A stretch of DNA of 51,829 nt from Hyphomicrobiales bacterium (GCA_900465685.1 UEGR01000002.1:1-51829), one strand, 5' to 3'. Shown: positions 25,826-36,341, numbered from the stretch's first letter. A program made the numbers and translations. The notes: generated by a model from the sequence alone, not told the origin.

Positions 25826-26968
25826 ATGAAATTTCTTCACACGGCTGATTTGCATCTGGGCCGACAATTCAACGGGATATCGCTGGAAGAGGACCACGGC
25901 GCGGCTCTCGATCAGATTGTCGAGGCGATCCACGTTCATCAGCCAAATGCGCTCATCATCGCGGGCGACATTTTTGATCGCGCAGCACCTCCGGCAACAG
26001 CGGTGCGCCAGTTCAATGCGTTCATGCGGCGCGTTTCTGAGGAGACAGATGCCGCCGTTTTGCTGATTGCCGGGAACCATGATTCCGGCGACAGGATTGA
26101 ATCCATGTCGGTGCTGACTGATACCAGACGCGGCATCATCCGCGGAATGATCTCTGCCGATGAACGTCCGTTTGTACTTCATGACGATCACGGGCCTGTC
26201 GTCTTTTCCGGCCTGCCATTTTCCTATGAATATGCCGCACGCGAATGCTTTGGCGACGAAACATTGGCTACGCCTGAAGATGTGTTGAAAACGCAAGTTG
26301 CCGCCGCACGTAAACATGTTCCGGATGGCGCGCGCTGGGTCATACTGGCCCATGCTTTTGTGGCGGGCGCAGAACCAAGCGACGCGGAACGACCGCTTGC
26401 CCGCGTTGGCGGCATTGAAACCGTCAGTCCGGCTATCTTTTCTGACGCTTCTTATGTAGCGCTGGGACATTTGCATCGTCCACAAACAGCGGGCGGCGAT
26501 CACATTCGCTATTCCGGTGCCCCCCTCGCCTTTGGCTTTGACGAAGTGGACCATGTGAAATCCATGAATCTTGTCGAGATCGACGCTGATGGTGCGGTGA
26601 TAATCGAGGAAATCCCGTTTCAACCCATCAGGCAGGTGCGGGTCTTGAAAGGACGACATGCGGAGCTTCTTACTCACGCCAGGTCAGAAGATTTCATCAA
26701 GGCCGTCCTGACTGACGAGATACCAATTATCGAGGCCATGAAGCGGCTGCGCGAGGTGTTTCCAAACGCTTGCCAGCTGACTTACCAGCGTGACGAGCGC
26801 GCCGCCGCGCAAAAATCCCTCTCGATTTCTGACTTTCAGGCGATCAAACCAATGGATTTGGTCGCAGCCTTTGTCGAACAGGTTCGCGCTGATCCGATCA
26901 CAGAACCGGAACGCGATGTCGTCGAAACAGCCTTGAGCGATATTCATCAGTCCGAGGATGCGGCATGA
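25826..26968 (+). CDS. sbcD: Exonuclease SbcD
   Basis: 380 residues, the nuclease half of the SbcCD (Mre11-Rad50-like) complex that opens hairpins and processes blocked DNA ends. Phosphodiesterase motifs are in order: I TADLHLGRQ, II AGDIFDRA, III AGNHDSG, IV ILAHAFV and V ALGHLHRPQ, which bind the two metal ions. The stop overlaps the sbcC start as ATGA (26965-26968), the standard coupling for this pair. Confidence 0.95.
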   Translation: MKFLHTADLHLGRQFNGISLEEDHGAALDQIVEAIHVHQPNALIIAGDIFDRAAPPATAVRQFNAFMRRVSEETDAAVLLIAGNHDSGDRIESMSVLTDTRRGIIRGMISADERPFVLHDDHGPVVFSGLPFSYEYAARECFGDETLATPEDVLKTQVAAARKHVPDGARWVILAHAFVAGAEPSDAERPLARVGGIETVSPAIFSDASYVALGHLHRPQTAGGDHIRYSGAPLAFGFDEVDHVKSMNLVEIDADGAVIIEEIPFQPIRQVRVLKGRHAELLTHARSEDFIKAVLTDEIPIIEAMKRLREVFPNACQLTYQRDERAAAQKSLSISDFQAIKPMDLVAAFVEQVRADPITEPERDVVETALSDIHQSEDAA

Positions 26969-29900
26969 AACCCGTACGACTGATAATGCAGGCCTTCGGG
27001 CCATATAGCAAACAAGAGACCGTCGATTTCCGCGAGGCTGTCGATGCTGGTCTTTTCGGTATTTACGGCCAGACAGGTTCCGGCAAATCGACAATTTTCA
27101 GCGCCATGACTTTCGCTCTCTTCGGTGAAGCCGCGAAGGCCGAGCAGGAAACACCGAGTCTGCGGTCCGATAATGCTGACGCAAACCGTCCGACCGAAGT
27201 CGAGTTTGTGTTCGATATTGCAGATCGCCGCTACGTCGCGCGCCGCCGGCCGGAACAATCCCGGCCAAAGCAGCGCGGGAATGGCGAAACCAGAGATCCA
27301 CATGAAGCCTGGCTGTTCGATGCAACAGGCATGGCGCTCGATGAGATCACACCGGAGCGTCCGGGCAAAGTGATTGAAGAAAAGAAGGTCGGCCCGGTTG
27401 GCAAAGCCATCGAGGATCTGCTCGGCTATGGCGCCGATCAGTTTCGCCAGATTGTGCTTCTGCCGCAGGGGCGGTTTGAAGCTTTTCTCGCTGCCGATAC
27501 CAAGGCGCGTCTTGGCATCTTGCGCGATTTGTTCGATGTTTCCCTTTATCGGCGACTGGCCGCGCGGATGAAAGCCGATGCTGAAGCAGTCGAGCGACAG
27601 TTTCGCACCGAACGGGAAGTATTTGCGCGTCGGTTGAATGCAGAAGGTTTTGAAAGTCTCGACGCTCTGAGGTCGGGCATTGAAGAAAGCAACACGTCCT
27701 GCACCGATCTGGCGGCAGTCGAAGCCAGTCAACGAGAGGCGCAAAAGAAAGCGCATACCGAACTTGAGACCGCGAAAGCACTGGATCGTCTATTTGAGAC
27801 GGCCATCAAGGCCTCTAACGAGGTGAATACTCTACAGCAACAGGCTTCCGATATTGATGCAATTGCGAAGAAGCTGCAATCCGCCGAACGTGCTCGCCTG
27901 TTGCTCGACGTCGAGCGGCATGTATTGGAAACAACTGCGGAACTGACTGCAGCGGAAACGGCCCTTGGTGTATCTGTTCAAAAACTTGCCGCTGCAACCA
28001 CAGCTGAAACACTTGCCCGAACTGCACATGAAGCTGAAGAAGCCAAGGCCAGCGAGATCGAGCAATTGCGACGCGGTATCGAAGCAATGCAGCGTCACCA
28101 GAAAACACTTGAGCGATCCATCGCCATATCGCAAGACGTTGCACAGGCAACTGATGAACGCCGGAAGCACCATGCGGCTCTGCAAAAGAGCCTTGAGACA
28201 ATTACCGCTCTCAACACTCGCAAGCAAACGCAGCAAGACGGTTTGAAATCAGCGCGTTTGGCTGCGAGCAAGCGGCAGGAACTGCTCGTAAAGCGCAGTC
28301 AACTCGAGCATGCGATTACACATGCCGAGGCTGTCGAGAAGGCGCAGGCTGATGCCGCATTCTCCAAGGCGAATGTCGAGACGTTATCAGCACGTCACCG
28401 TGGAGAGCTTAACGCCGCTGGAGAAGCGAAAGGCGCTTTTATCGAAGCGGAGCGGCAGCTTTCCAGCGCACAGGCGTTGCATCTGGCGAGCAAACTCGTT
28501 CCCGGCGAGCCTTGCCCGGTTTGTGGCGCCAATGATCATCCAATGCCGGCAACTGGCAATCCACACCACACTGGACTTACTGATGCTTTTCGTCAGACGA
28601 AGGAACTTTGGGAACAGCGGCAATCCATCGAGCGCGATACGCATGCAAATCTCGTATCGGCGCAAAGTATTCTTGTTGAACGCCAGAACCGCGTGTCAGA
28701 GTTGAACCCTGCCGAGTGCCCTTTGGCGGAACTCCGCGCAGCATTCGCCAAGATAAAACAAGATATCGAAGCGCTCGGCCCTGTTCTGGACATCGCTCTT
28801 GCCGAAGGGCAATTTGAAGAGACAGAAACGCGAATAGTGGCAGCTGAACAATTCCGCGATCAACATCGGACTGCTCTTCAGACGGCGGAAACGGAACTGG
28901 CAAGTGCGCGAGTGCGCCTTGAAGAGATGTTGTCCGATATCCCGGAAGAACATCGCGAGGCTGCCCGTCTTGCCGAGTTTATCGCAAGTCGTGCTGATGT
29001 TCTCACAAGACGGGAAACCGCACGAAAAACGGCTCTGGAGGCTGCAACGGTAACTCGCGAAACCGCGTTGTCTTCCCTGAAGCAACAGGAAAGCGCGCTA
29101 GAGCGGGTGGAAGAACAGCGCCTTCGGCTGAGCCGCACCCAAGACGAGTTCACTTCGCGCCTGAAGGCTGCGGCATTGACCCACGAAGAATACCTCGCGC
29201 TCAAACCCGCTTTTGCCACGATCAATCAGGACCGGGAGATCGTCGAAAATTACCGCCGCACCTTGTTTGTTGCCGAAGACACAGCACGAAAAGCCACGGC
29301 GGCAGTTGCAACTCTCGAGCGCCCTGCCCTGCCGCCATTCGAAATGGCGTTGCAGGACGCGGATGTGACACTTCAAAAAGCGCAGACGGATCTTGCAACT
29401 GCGGCAGCGCGCCGTGGTCAATTGAACAAGTTGCTGGCTGAACTCGCTGATACAATCAACCGGCTGGAAAAAGCGGAAGCCGAGAGCGGACCATTGCGCG
29501 AGCTGGCAGCACTCTTCGATTCCAAAAACTCACAGAATCTCGATATTGAAACTTTTGCAATTGGTGCCATGTTCGATCAGGTGCTGATCGCCGCCAATCA
29601 ACGCCTCAACCCGATGTCCGGCGGACGCTATACGCTTGAGCGCGCCCTTGAAGGTTCCGGGCGCGGTCGGCGTGGTCTCGGCATTCAAGTGCACGACACT
29701 TACACCGGAAAACCTCGTCCCACAGCCACGCTTTCCGGTGGCGAGAGCTTTATTGCCGCTCTTGCACTGGCACTCGGCCTAGCCGATGTCGTTGAAAGCG
29801 CAAATGGCAAAGTCCGGCTCGATACCATCTTCATCGATGAAGGCTTTGGCAGCCTCGACACCGAGAACGGTACCGGCACACTCGATCAGGTCCTGCAAGC

Positions 29901-30039
29901 GCTCAATACGCTGGTCAGCCAAAACCGTGCGGTCGGGTTGATTTCGCATGTTCCGTTGGTGCAAGAGGCCATCCCAAATGGCTTTTACATACGGAAGGAC
30001 CTTTCGGGGAGCCGCGTCGAGCAACGCGGGATGGTTTGA
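26965..30039 (+). CDS. sbcC: Exonuclease subunit SbcC (Rad50-like ATPase)
   Basis: 1024 residues. The N-terminal ATPase lobe has Walker A GQTGSGKST near residue 35 and the Q-loop QIVLLPQGRFEAFL near 160. Two long coiled coils flank the zinc hook CPVC (Cys517/Cys520). The C-terminal lobe has signature LSGGESFIAALALALGLAD, Walker B TIFIDEGFGSLD and a His in ISHVP. Hooks from two molecules join through zinc to hold DNA ends. The gene is intact and convergent with the response regulator gene, the stops being 13 bases apart. Confidence 0.96.
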   Translation: MKPVRLIMQAFGPYSKQETVDFREAVDAGLFGIYGQTGSGKSTIFSAMTFALFGEAAKAEQETPSLRSDNADANRPTEVEFVFDIADRRYVARRRPEQSRPKQRGNGETRDPHEAWLFDATGMALDEITPERPGKVIEEKKVGPVGKAIEDLLGYGADQFRQIVLLPQGRFEAFLAADTKARLGILRDLFDVSLYRRLAARMKADAEAVERQFRTEREVFARRLNAEGFESLDALRSGIEESNTSCTDLAAVEASQREAQKKAHTELETAKALDRLFETAIKASNEVNTLQQQASDIDAIAKKLQSAERARLLLDVERHVLETTAELTAAETALGVSVQKLAAATTAETLARTAHEAEEAKASEIEQLRRGIEAMQRHQKTLERSIAISQDVAQATDERRKHHAALQKSLETITALNTRKQTQQDGLKSARLAASKRQELLVKRSQLEHAITHAEAVEKAQADAAFSKANVETLSARHRGELNAAGEAKGAFIEAERQLSSAQALHLASKLVPGEPCPVCGANDHPMPATGNPHHTGLTDAFRQTKELWEQRQSIERDTHANLVSAQSILVERQNRVSELNPAECPLAELRAAFAKIKQDIEALGPVLDIALAEGQFEETETRIVAAEQFRDQHRTALQTAETELASARVRLEEMLSDIPEEHREAARLAEFIASRADVLTRRETARKTALEAATVTRETALSSLKQQESALERVEEQRLRLSRTQDEFTSRLKAAALTHEEYLALKPAFATINQDREIVENYRRTLFVAEDTARKATAAVATLERPALPPFEMALQDADVTLQKAQTDLATAAARRGQLNKLLAELADTINRLEKAEAESGPLRELAALFDSKNSQNLDIETFAIGAMFDQVLIAANQRLNPMSGGRYTLERALEGSGRGRRGLGIQVHDTYTGKPRPTATLSGGESFIAALALALGLADVVESANGKVRLDTIFIDEGFGSLDTENGTGTLDQVLQALNTLVSQNRAVGLISHVPLVQEAIPNGFYIRKDLSGSRVEQRGMV

Positions 30040-30052
30040 TCGGTGCGTCTGC

Positions 30053-30712
30053 TCACACAGTGGGTAAGCCCAGACGAACTGCATAAGCCGTCAACTCAGC
30101 AGAGCTGTGGAGATCGAGCTTCCGCATCAGGTTTTCGCGGTGCTTGCGTGCAGTCAAAGGGCTGATCCCCAATCGTGTGGCAACATCTCTTGCTGTCAAA
30201 CCTTGCGCGACCAGCGCCAGAATTTGGCGTTCGCGGCGCGTCAACGGAATCGGCGACAGGATATCCGACGGCGGTGGAAAGCCGCTGTTCCGCGAAGACC
30301 CCGTGACGGCAAACCGGATGGACTGCGCCAGATAGGTCTCACCATTTCTGACGGCTTCAATGGCCGCACCGATTTCTTCCGGGTCGCCATCCTTGGTCAA
30401 ATAAGCGCTGGCACCCGCTTCCATAGTGGCGCGAATAGTTCTGGGCTCAATATTCGCGGTTAGAACCAGAATTTTCAGCCTAGGTGCGACAGTTCTTATA
30501 TCCGAGATGAATTGGATGCCCGCAACACCCGGCATACCAAGATCGAGAACAAGCAAATCCGCCCGGGCATTACGCACATGCTCCATGACGGTCGCTCCAT
30601 CCCCCGCTTCGGCAACGACGGACACATTGTCCATCAATGAGATAAGAAGCTTCAGCCCCTGACGCACGATAGCGTGGTCATCGGCAAGAATGGCAGTCAG
30701 GGGACGGGTCAT
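30053..30712 (-). CDS. NarL/FixJ-type response regulator
   Basis: 219 residues. The receiver domain has ADDH, acceptor Asp57 in VLDLGMPG and Lys in AYLTKDG. The C-terminal LuxR helix-turn-helix is LTRREQILALVAQGLT-like with VATRLGISPLTARKHRENLM. I start at the ATG at 30712; a GTG at 30766 would add 18 residues outside the receiver domain. It is divergent from the hybrid kinase at 30869, separated by about 156 bases, so they are likely partners. Confidence 0.92.
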   Translation of the reverse strand: MTRPLTAILADDHAIVRQGLKLLISLMDNVSVVAEAGDGATVMEHVRNARADLLVLDLGMPGVAGIQFISDIRTVAPRLKILVLTANIEPRTIRATMEAGASAYLTKDGDPEEIGAAIEAVRNGETYLAQSIRFAVTGSSRNSGFPPPSDILSPIPLTRRERQILALVAQGLTARDVATRLGISPLTARKHRENLMRKLDLHSSAELTAYAVRLGLPTV

Positions 30713-30868
30713 CCGGCTGTTGTTTACCTTACATTGGCGTGTGCTAACGCAAATCGTTCTAATCACAACTTATTGGCATCAAGTTACTGATCGATAAATC
30801 ATTTAAGTATATCAATGTGCAACAGTGGACAATGCACCACACGGGGCAACATATCGGGGGGTAGTCTG

Positions 30869-32632
30869 ATGCAGGAAGACAGGATACGTCAGGCGCTCAC
30901 TGAACTTCTCTACCGCAATTCCTACGGCGTCATTATCTCGAATGTCGTTATTTCTCTTGGTGCGATCTATGTTCTGAAGAACGCCGTTCCCACGAGCTGG
31001 ATCACCGGATGGCTCGTTGCGCTTTACTCGCTGACGGCCATACGTGTCTTCGCATCCAGGCAGTTCTTCAGCCGACAAAGGGATCCGCAGTCGATAGAAC
31101 GGTGGGCCTGGCTTGCCGCGAGCTTTTCATGGATATCCGGCCTTTTATGGGGCGGGCTAGGTTGGGCAGGGTTTCTGCCTGAAGCGCCAATCGTTCTGTC
31201 CTTCACCGTGATCGTGTTAACCGGCCTTGTCTGCGGCACAGTCCCCTCACTCTCGGCATTTCCACCAGCGCTGGTCGGTTCAATCATTGCGACCGTTATT
31301 CCGATAGCAGTGCGCTGCATCACGACCGAAAGCGAGATTTCCAGCGCCTTTCTGTTTCTGCTGACCGCGCTGGTCGCCATCAATCTCTATTATTGCCGGA
31401 TCACCTATCGCATGCTGCACGAGACCATTCGCTTGCGACTGGAAAACGAAAATCTCGTCGTGGACTTGCAGGAAGAAACAGACCGCGCGCAGCGCGCCGA
31501 CCGCGCCAAGACACGCTTTCTCGCGGCAGCAAGCCATGATCTTCGCCAACCGATCCATGCGCTGAGCCTGCTCATTTCCACGCTTGGCGTTTTGGGACAG
31601 CGCGGCAATGTCGCTTCCGGCGAGGCGCGCGATCTGGCCGCTAAAGCGAAATCCGTCGTCAACGATCTGAGCGGACTTTTGAACGAGTTGCTAGACATTT
31701 CGAAGCTGGACGCGGGCATTGTAACGGTAGTCAACGAGCCGGTAGCCCTATCCGCCTTGTTTCACGACCTGCACGACGAATTTGCGCTTGAGGCCGAGCA
31801 ACGCGATCTTCAATGGCATGTCGTTGAAAGCGATCTTTGTGTCGACAGTGATCCGATGATGCTCAAGCGCATCCTGAACAATCTTTTGTCCAATGCATTC
31901 AGATACACGAAGCATGGCCGCATTCTTCTTGGCTGTCGCAGACGTGGCGATACAGTCGAAATTCAGGTCTTCGATACAGGCCCAGGCATTCCGACCGATC
32001 ACCAGGCAAAGATTTTCGAGGAATTCGTTCAGCTACAAAATCCGGCGCGCGACCGGTCGCAAGGTCTGGGACTGGGGCTTGCCATCGTTCGGCGTGCAGC
32101 CATGCTTCTCAACCACCCTTTAAAACTGGTTTCTGTGCCGGGCTCAGGTTCCATGTTCTCGATCACCGTGCCCAAAACGCGTGACAAGGGCCCTGCAAAC
32201 TCGGACGTGCATGTGCCGCTCGCAGTGGAAACAGCGCTGGGCATTATGGTCGTTGATGACGAGAAGGATGTTCTCGATGCCATGGCGCGATTGCTCACTC
32301 TCGACGGACACCAACTTTACCTTGGGCGATCAGCCGCAGAGGCCCAGGCGTCGTACAAGGCAGCCCTTGAGATTGGCGACGCTCCGGTGGACTTGATCAT
32401 TGCCGACTATCGGCTGGGTGACGGCGTTACCGGTCTCGACGCCATTCGATCATTGTCGGCCGTTATAGGTACTCCGGTGCCGGCCATCATCATCACTGGT
32501 GATACGTCTCCTGCACGATTGAGAGACGTCAATGCCAGCGGGGCCCTCCTCCTGCATAAACCCATCGAAGTCGATGAACTACGCGACACCATTGCCACCG
32601 CACGCTCCACTGGTATCAAAACCTCACCCTGA
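30869..32632 (+). CDS. Membrane-bound hybrid histidine kinase
   Basis: 587 residues from the ATG at 30869, with a G-rich ribosome binding site. The N-terminal 170 residues hold about six membrane spans and no evident periplasmic domain. A coiled coil leads to the H-box AASHDLRQPIHAL with acceptor His223 (HDLRQP is the variant seen in many HWE-unrelated hybrid kinases), N-box NNLLSNAFRYT, and G-boxes DTGPGIP and GLGLGLAIVRR. A C-terminal receiver domain carries Asp513 in IADYRLGDG and Lys in LLHKPIE. The partner regulator is probably the divergent NarL-type gene. Its stop overlaps the 3' end of the convergent autotransporter gene by 17 bases. Confidence 0.92.
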   Translation: MQEDRIRQALTELLYRNSYGVIISNVVISLGAIYVLKNAVPTSWITGWLVALYSLTAIRVFASRQFFSRQRDPQSIERWAWLAASFSWISGLLWGGLGWAGFLPEAPIVLSFTVIVLTGLVCGTVPSLSAFPPALVGSIIATVIPIAVRCITTESEISSAFLFLLTALVAINLYYCRITYRMLHETIRLRLENENLVVDLQEETDRAQRADRAKTRFLAAASHDLRQPIHALSLLISTLGVLGQRGNVASGEARDLAAKAKSVVNDLSGLLNELLDISKLDAGIVTVVNEPVALSALFHDLHDEFALEAEQRDLQWHVVESDLCVDSDPMMLKRILNNLLSNAFRYTKHGRILLGCRRRGDTVEIQVFDTGPGIPTDHQAKIFEEFVQLQNPARDRSQGLGLGLAIVRRAAMLLNHPLKLVSVPGSGSMFSITVPKTRDKGPANSDVHVPLAVETALGIMVVDDEKDVLDAMARLLTLDGHQLYLGRSAAEAQASYKAALEIGDAPVDLIIADYRLGDGVTGLDAIRSLSAVIGTPVPAIIITGDTSPARLRDVNASGALLLHKPIEVDELRDTIATARSTGIKTSP

Positions 32633-35600
32633 ACACGGCATTCACGCCCTGCTGATAAGCATGGGAACCGATCTGGCCCGTGTAATTAATGCCAAGTGTT
32701 GAGCGAGGAGAGAGATTGAAATTCAGACCGGCTTCGATAAGAGCCGCGTCCTTGGCAATAGGCGCGCCATAGACAGTGAAAGCGGAAGAACCAAGGAAGC
32801 TGTTTGTGGAACTTGTGTCGATATCGCCATAAGCATGACGCCAACCAATAGACCCATGCGCAATTGCCGATACATTACCCATCATAAAACGCCTCGAAGC
32901 ACGCAAGCCGATGGTGGTGAAAGCCGTGTCCATTGTATCGCTGTCGACCGCAAGCCGGGCGGCTGTCCGTCCTGCTTCATTGAAGCCGTCTGTGTGAAGA
33001 TGGACATAGGCCAGATTGGCAAACGCTTCCAGCGGTGCGTCTTCCGTGCCCCACTGATAGGCAAGTTCGCCAAATGCCTGAAACGTACCGGCATGATAAT
33101 CGCTGTTCAGACTATCTGAAAAACCAGGGAAATAGGCCGATCGGTCAAGCTCAATCTCGTGCCAAGTATAAGCAAGCCCGGTCCGCAAGGCGACAGCGTT
33201 GCCATTATTCAGTTTCCAGGATTTTCCGGCATAGGCTCCGAGCGTATAATTATCACTTTGCCCGGATGATGAGCGGCCATCGACATTGAACGTTGTTCTA
33301 CTATAGCCGGCTAATAATCCAAGGCGCCAATTATCGAACACAGTGCCATCTACGCCTGCTACGAAGCCACCAGTATTGTAGTCGAGCCGGGCTGCGTTAC
33401 CGTTTCCATCGATTGAAGCCCAGTTGCCATAGCCCTGAATCCAGGCATCATAACCTTGAGCGGGGGGAGTTGGGGTTATCGCGGCGAATGCGCCGGGTGT
33501 CGCAACACTGACGCTCTTCTCAGGGCCATAGGACAGAATAGGCATAGAAAGCGATGGCTCAAAGCCCTCCATGGAGCGCAGACGACTGTTCATTGCATCT
33601 CGAATGAGCGAACTACCTTCGATAAGCGCCGCTTTTGTTGAAGCATAGGCCTCGCCTGACAAAAGATTGAAGGCGGAGCGCGCCTCATCGGGGCCCAGCA
33701 TCAACAGTTTGTTGTAAAGCTCAAGAGACTGCCCCGACTGTTGGAGCGTATCCAGCGCCCTTGCCGTCGCTATTTCGTTTTTTGTTTGCGAAACGGTTTC
33801 GAAAATTGCGGGCGGCGTATCTGTCGTAGGATCTGTACCACCGCCATTTTTCACAGCAATCGTCAATTTCACACTGTTGAGGTCATAAGTCTCGTTTGCG
33901 GTAATGAAGGCGGACTTCGAAACCGTATCCTGAAACGTGCCGTTTATACCGCCATCCGATGTGAGGATCGTATAGGTTTGCCCGTTTCGATAACTCGTTG
34001 CGGGATCAAGGGCGGTTACACTGACAGCTCCACCCAAAATCGTTGTTGAGCCGGAAACACGCGTGAGATCACTCGCACCAGCGCCCGCAATTTCGACAGC
34101 ATAAGTCGAGCCGCTTTCAAGCGTCAGATCGCCATTGATCGTCAATGTTCCAATCGAATTTCCAGCCGAAAGCGTTCCTCCGGTTAGAACCGCGACCGTT
34201 GATCCAACACCCGAACCGATGGTGCCGTGCCCGCCGATCAGAGCGCCATCTCCGACGATAAACGAGCCGCTAAGCACGGCATTGCTATGGCTAATGTCCG
34301 ATCCAACAATCAAACCGCCAGCGGAAAGATCAGTCATTCCTGAGAATGATGCGCTTTCGCCATTATAGGTGAGCGTGCCAGCGCCGGTCTTGAAGAAGGT
34401 TCCTGCGCCCATCAATACACCGTCGAACTGCGCGCTGGTTGATTGGTCAAACGTCAATGAGGCCGCACTCGCTATTGTAACGTCGCCTGAGAAGCGGTCA
34501 GCGCCGGAAGTCAGATTGCCTTGTTGCACAGTCCAGTTGAGACCCGATGTGCCATTCAGGATGAGGCTGCCAACCCCGTCCTTGATCATCGTGCCTGTCG
34601 CTCCACCAGCGCCGGCAATATTGCCAGTAAAACTGCCATCTGCCGCCTGTTCGAAAACGACGACACCTGCATTTGCGATATTGCCTGCGATAGTTTCCGA
34701 ATTCCCGATGAGACGACCGGCCCCAACAATGGTGTTGCGATAGCTATTGGCGGTGTTTGTGAGTTGGAGCACACCTGTACCCATTTTCACAAGATCGCCC
34801 GGCCCGGAGATAACACCGCTCACGACGAGATCGGTGTTATCTGCAACATCCAGTACACCGGCCTGGGCAAGTGAAATTGACCGGGCAGTCTGAAAACTCG
34901 CGGTCGTGGCCAGTGTCCCTCCATTGAAAATCAGACCGCCTGATGGATCGCCAAGATTCGCATCGCTTGATACCTGCAAGACACCGCCCGTTATCGTCGT
35001 GCCACCTGTGAAACTGTTCACTCCACTGAGTGTCAACGTGCCGCTATCGAGCGCCAGCGACAGCCGACCGCTACCGCCATCCTGGATCACACCGGAGAAT
35101 GTTGACGGGCCGACGGATGAGCCATCAATGGTCAGGACACTGCTCGTGGCGGCACCATTTTCGATAACACCAGCCCCCGTGCCAACACTATTGATGGCTC
35201 CGACGACTGTACTAAATCCATTGAGCTTGATCGTCCCGCCGATGCCACCCGCCTGATTATCGAAGTTAACGCCCGCATTTGCCGTCAGTGCATCATTCGC
35301 CAACACATTGAGCGTGCTGTTGCCATGAAAAGTTTGCGCGCCGCCACTAACGCCGCTGGCTGCGGAAACATTGAAGACACTACTGTCATGGAAATCCTGC
35401 GTGCCACCATTGACAGCGTTTGCGGTCGAAGCATTCAGGGCACTGAGATTATAGAAATATTGCGTGCCACCGCCTATCGCGCCGCTAGCGTTGGCGTTCA
35501 ATATGCTGTCGCCATTGAAGTATTGCGCACCACCGCTGACGGCGTTGACTGCTGTCAACGTCATAACGCTGTTGGCATAAAAGCTCTGCGATCCACCGCT

Positions 35601-36341
35601 GACCGCGTTGGACGACGTTGCATTGAGGCGACTACTGCCGTTGAAATATCGCGACCCGCCAGCGACGGCATTTGCTTCCGAGGCGTTCAATGCGCTGGCG
35701 TCGTAGAAAATCTGCGTACCACCGCTTAATCCGCTGACAGAATCCACATTCAACGCGCTCGTATTATAAAAGTACTGTTGCCCACCGCTGAGACCCCCGG
35801 CAGCTGTTACGTTGAGCGAGCTACTGGCGTTGAAATACTGCTCGCCGCCATTGACCGCATTCGCAGCCGATGCATTCAGCGCGCTGGTGTCATAGAAGCT
35901 CTGCACACCGCCCCCGACTACAAATGTTTCCGAAGCGTTGAGACTGCTGTTGCCATTGAAATATTGCGACCCGCCGCTGATCGCATTTATCGTCGTGCCG
36001 TTCAGAGCGCTGGAGTCATAAAAGACCTGCATGCCACCACTGATCGCACCGGTCGCAGCCGCGTTGAGCGTGCTCGTATCCTGAAACGTCCAGTTAGGGC
36101 GGGATGTATCGGAAAAATAATCGGCGGAGTTCGCGTCTATAGTCGTAGAGCCCGCGCATGGCGACGCTGTACATACGGTCTGTGCGTTGGCTGGTATCAT
36201 CACGATGATGCCAGCCCCAACGGACAGGAGGCGCACTATAGACCGGTTGAAGAATGGACCCGTGAAGACAGACCTGTGTCTTTGCTCGCCATTCAAGGGC
36301 CCCAACTCGCTATTCGATCTGATGAGATACGCAACCAACAC
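32616..36341 (-). CDS. Type V secretion autotransporter with 21-residue tandem repeats
   Basis: 1241 residues. An extended N-terminal region and signal peptide end near residue 53 (IIVMIPANAQ). A repeat tract of about 13 units of 21 residues (residues 83-352) is followed by a passenger with autotransporter-associated strand repeats such as LTLSGVNSFTGGTTITGG, all predicting a beta-helix. The C-terminal barrel (from about 960, GYDAWIQGYGNW) ends in FRVRF, with terminal Phe as expected for BAM recognition. The start is a GTG at 36341 preceded by AGGGGG. No ATG lies in a suitable place. It is likely a surface adhesin or biofilm factor, and the ligand is unknown. It is transcribed towards the hybrid kinase. 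Confidence 0.9.
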   Translation of the reverse strand: MLVAYLIRSNSELGPLNGEQRHRSVFTGPFFNRSIVRLLSVGAGIIVMIPANAQTVCTASPCAGSTTIDANSADYFSDTSRPNWTFQDTSTLNAAATGAISGGMQVFYDSSALNGTTINAISGGSQYFNGNSSLNASETFVVGGGVQSFYDTSALNASAANAVNGGEQYFNASSSLNVTAAGGLSGGQQYFYNTSALNVDSVSGLSGGTQIFYDASALNASEANAVAGGSRYFNGSSRLNATSSNAVSGGSQSFYANSVMTLTAVNAVSGGAQYFNGDSILNANASGAIGGGTQYFYNLSALNASTANAVNGGTQDFHDSSVFNVSAASGVSGGAQTFHGNSTLNVLANDALTANAGVNFDNQAGGIGGTIKLNGFSTVVGAINSVGTGAGVIENGAATSSVLTIDGSSVGPSTFSGVIQDGGSGRLSLALDSGTLTLSGVNSFTGGTTITGGVLQVSSDANLGDPSGGLIFNGGTLATTASFQTARSISLAQAGVLDVADNTDLVVSGVISGPGDLVKMGTGVLQLTNTANSYRNTIVGAGRLIGNSETIAGNIANAGVVVFEQAADGSFTGNIAGAGGATGTMIKDGVGSLILNGTSGLNWTVQQGNLTSGADRFSGDVTIASAASLTFDQSTSAQFDGVLMGAGTFFKTGAGTLTYNGESASFSGMTDLSAGGLIVGSDISHSNAVLSGSFIVGDGALIGGHGTIGSGVGSTVAVLTGGTLSAGNSIGTLTINGDLTLESGSTYAVEIAGAGASDLTRVSGSTTILGGAVSVTALDPATSYRNGQTYTILTSDGGINGTFQDTVSKSAFITANETYDLNSVKLTIAVKNGGGTDPTTDTPPAIFETVSQTKNEIATARALDTLQQSGQSLELYNKLLMLGPDEARSAFNLLSGEAYASTKAALIEGSSLIRDAMNSRLRSMEGFEPSLSMPILSYGPEKSVSVATPGAFAAITPTPPAQGYDAWIQGYGNWASIDGNGNAARLDYNTGGFVAGVDGTVFDNWRLGLLAGYSRTTFNVDGRSSSGQSDNYTLGAYAGKSWKLNNGNAVALRTGLAYTWHEIELDRSAYFPGFSDSLNSDYHAGTFQAFGELAYQWGTEDAPLEAFANLAYVHLHTDGFNEAGRTAARLAVDSDTMDTAFTTIGLRASRRFMMGNVSAIAHGSIGWRHAYGDIDTSSTNSFLGSSAFTVYGAPIAKDAALIEAGLNFNLSPRSTLGINYTGQIGSHAYQQGVNAVFRVRF
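35286..36095 (-). repeat. 63-bp in-frame tandem repeat tract in the autotransporter gene
   Basis: About 12.8 copies of a 63-bp unit encode the consensus GGxQYFYDSSALNASAANAVS. Units tend to alternate between FYDxSALN and FNGxSSLN forms, with the alternation broken between units 6 and 7, which suggests a 126-bp higher-order repeat. No stop or frameshift is seen. The copies have diverged in DNA sequence but keep length exactly. Confidence 0.9.

Noticed and set aside
35286..36095. Possible CRISPR array
   Set aside because: The 63-bp units are contiguous, in frame and lack unique spacers; they encode protein repeats.
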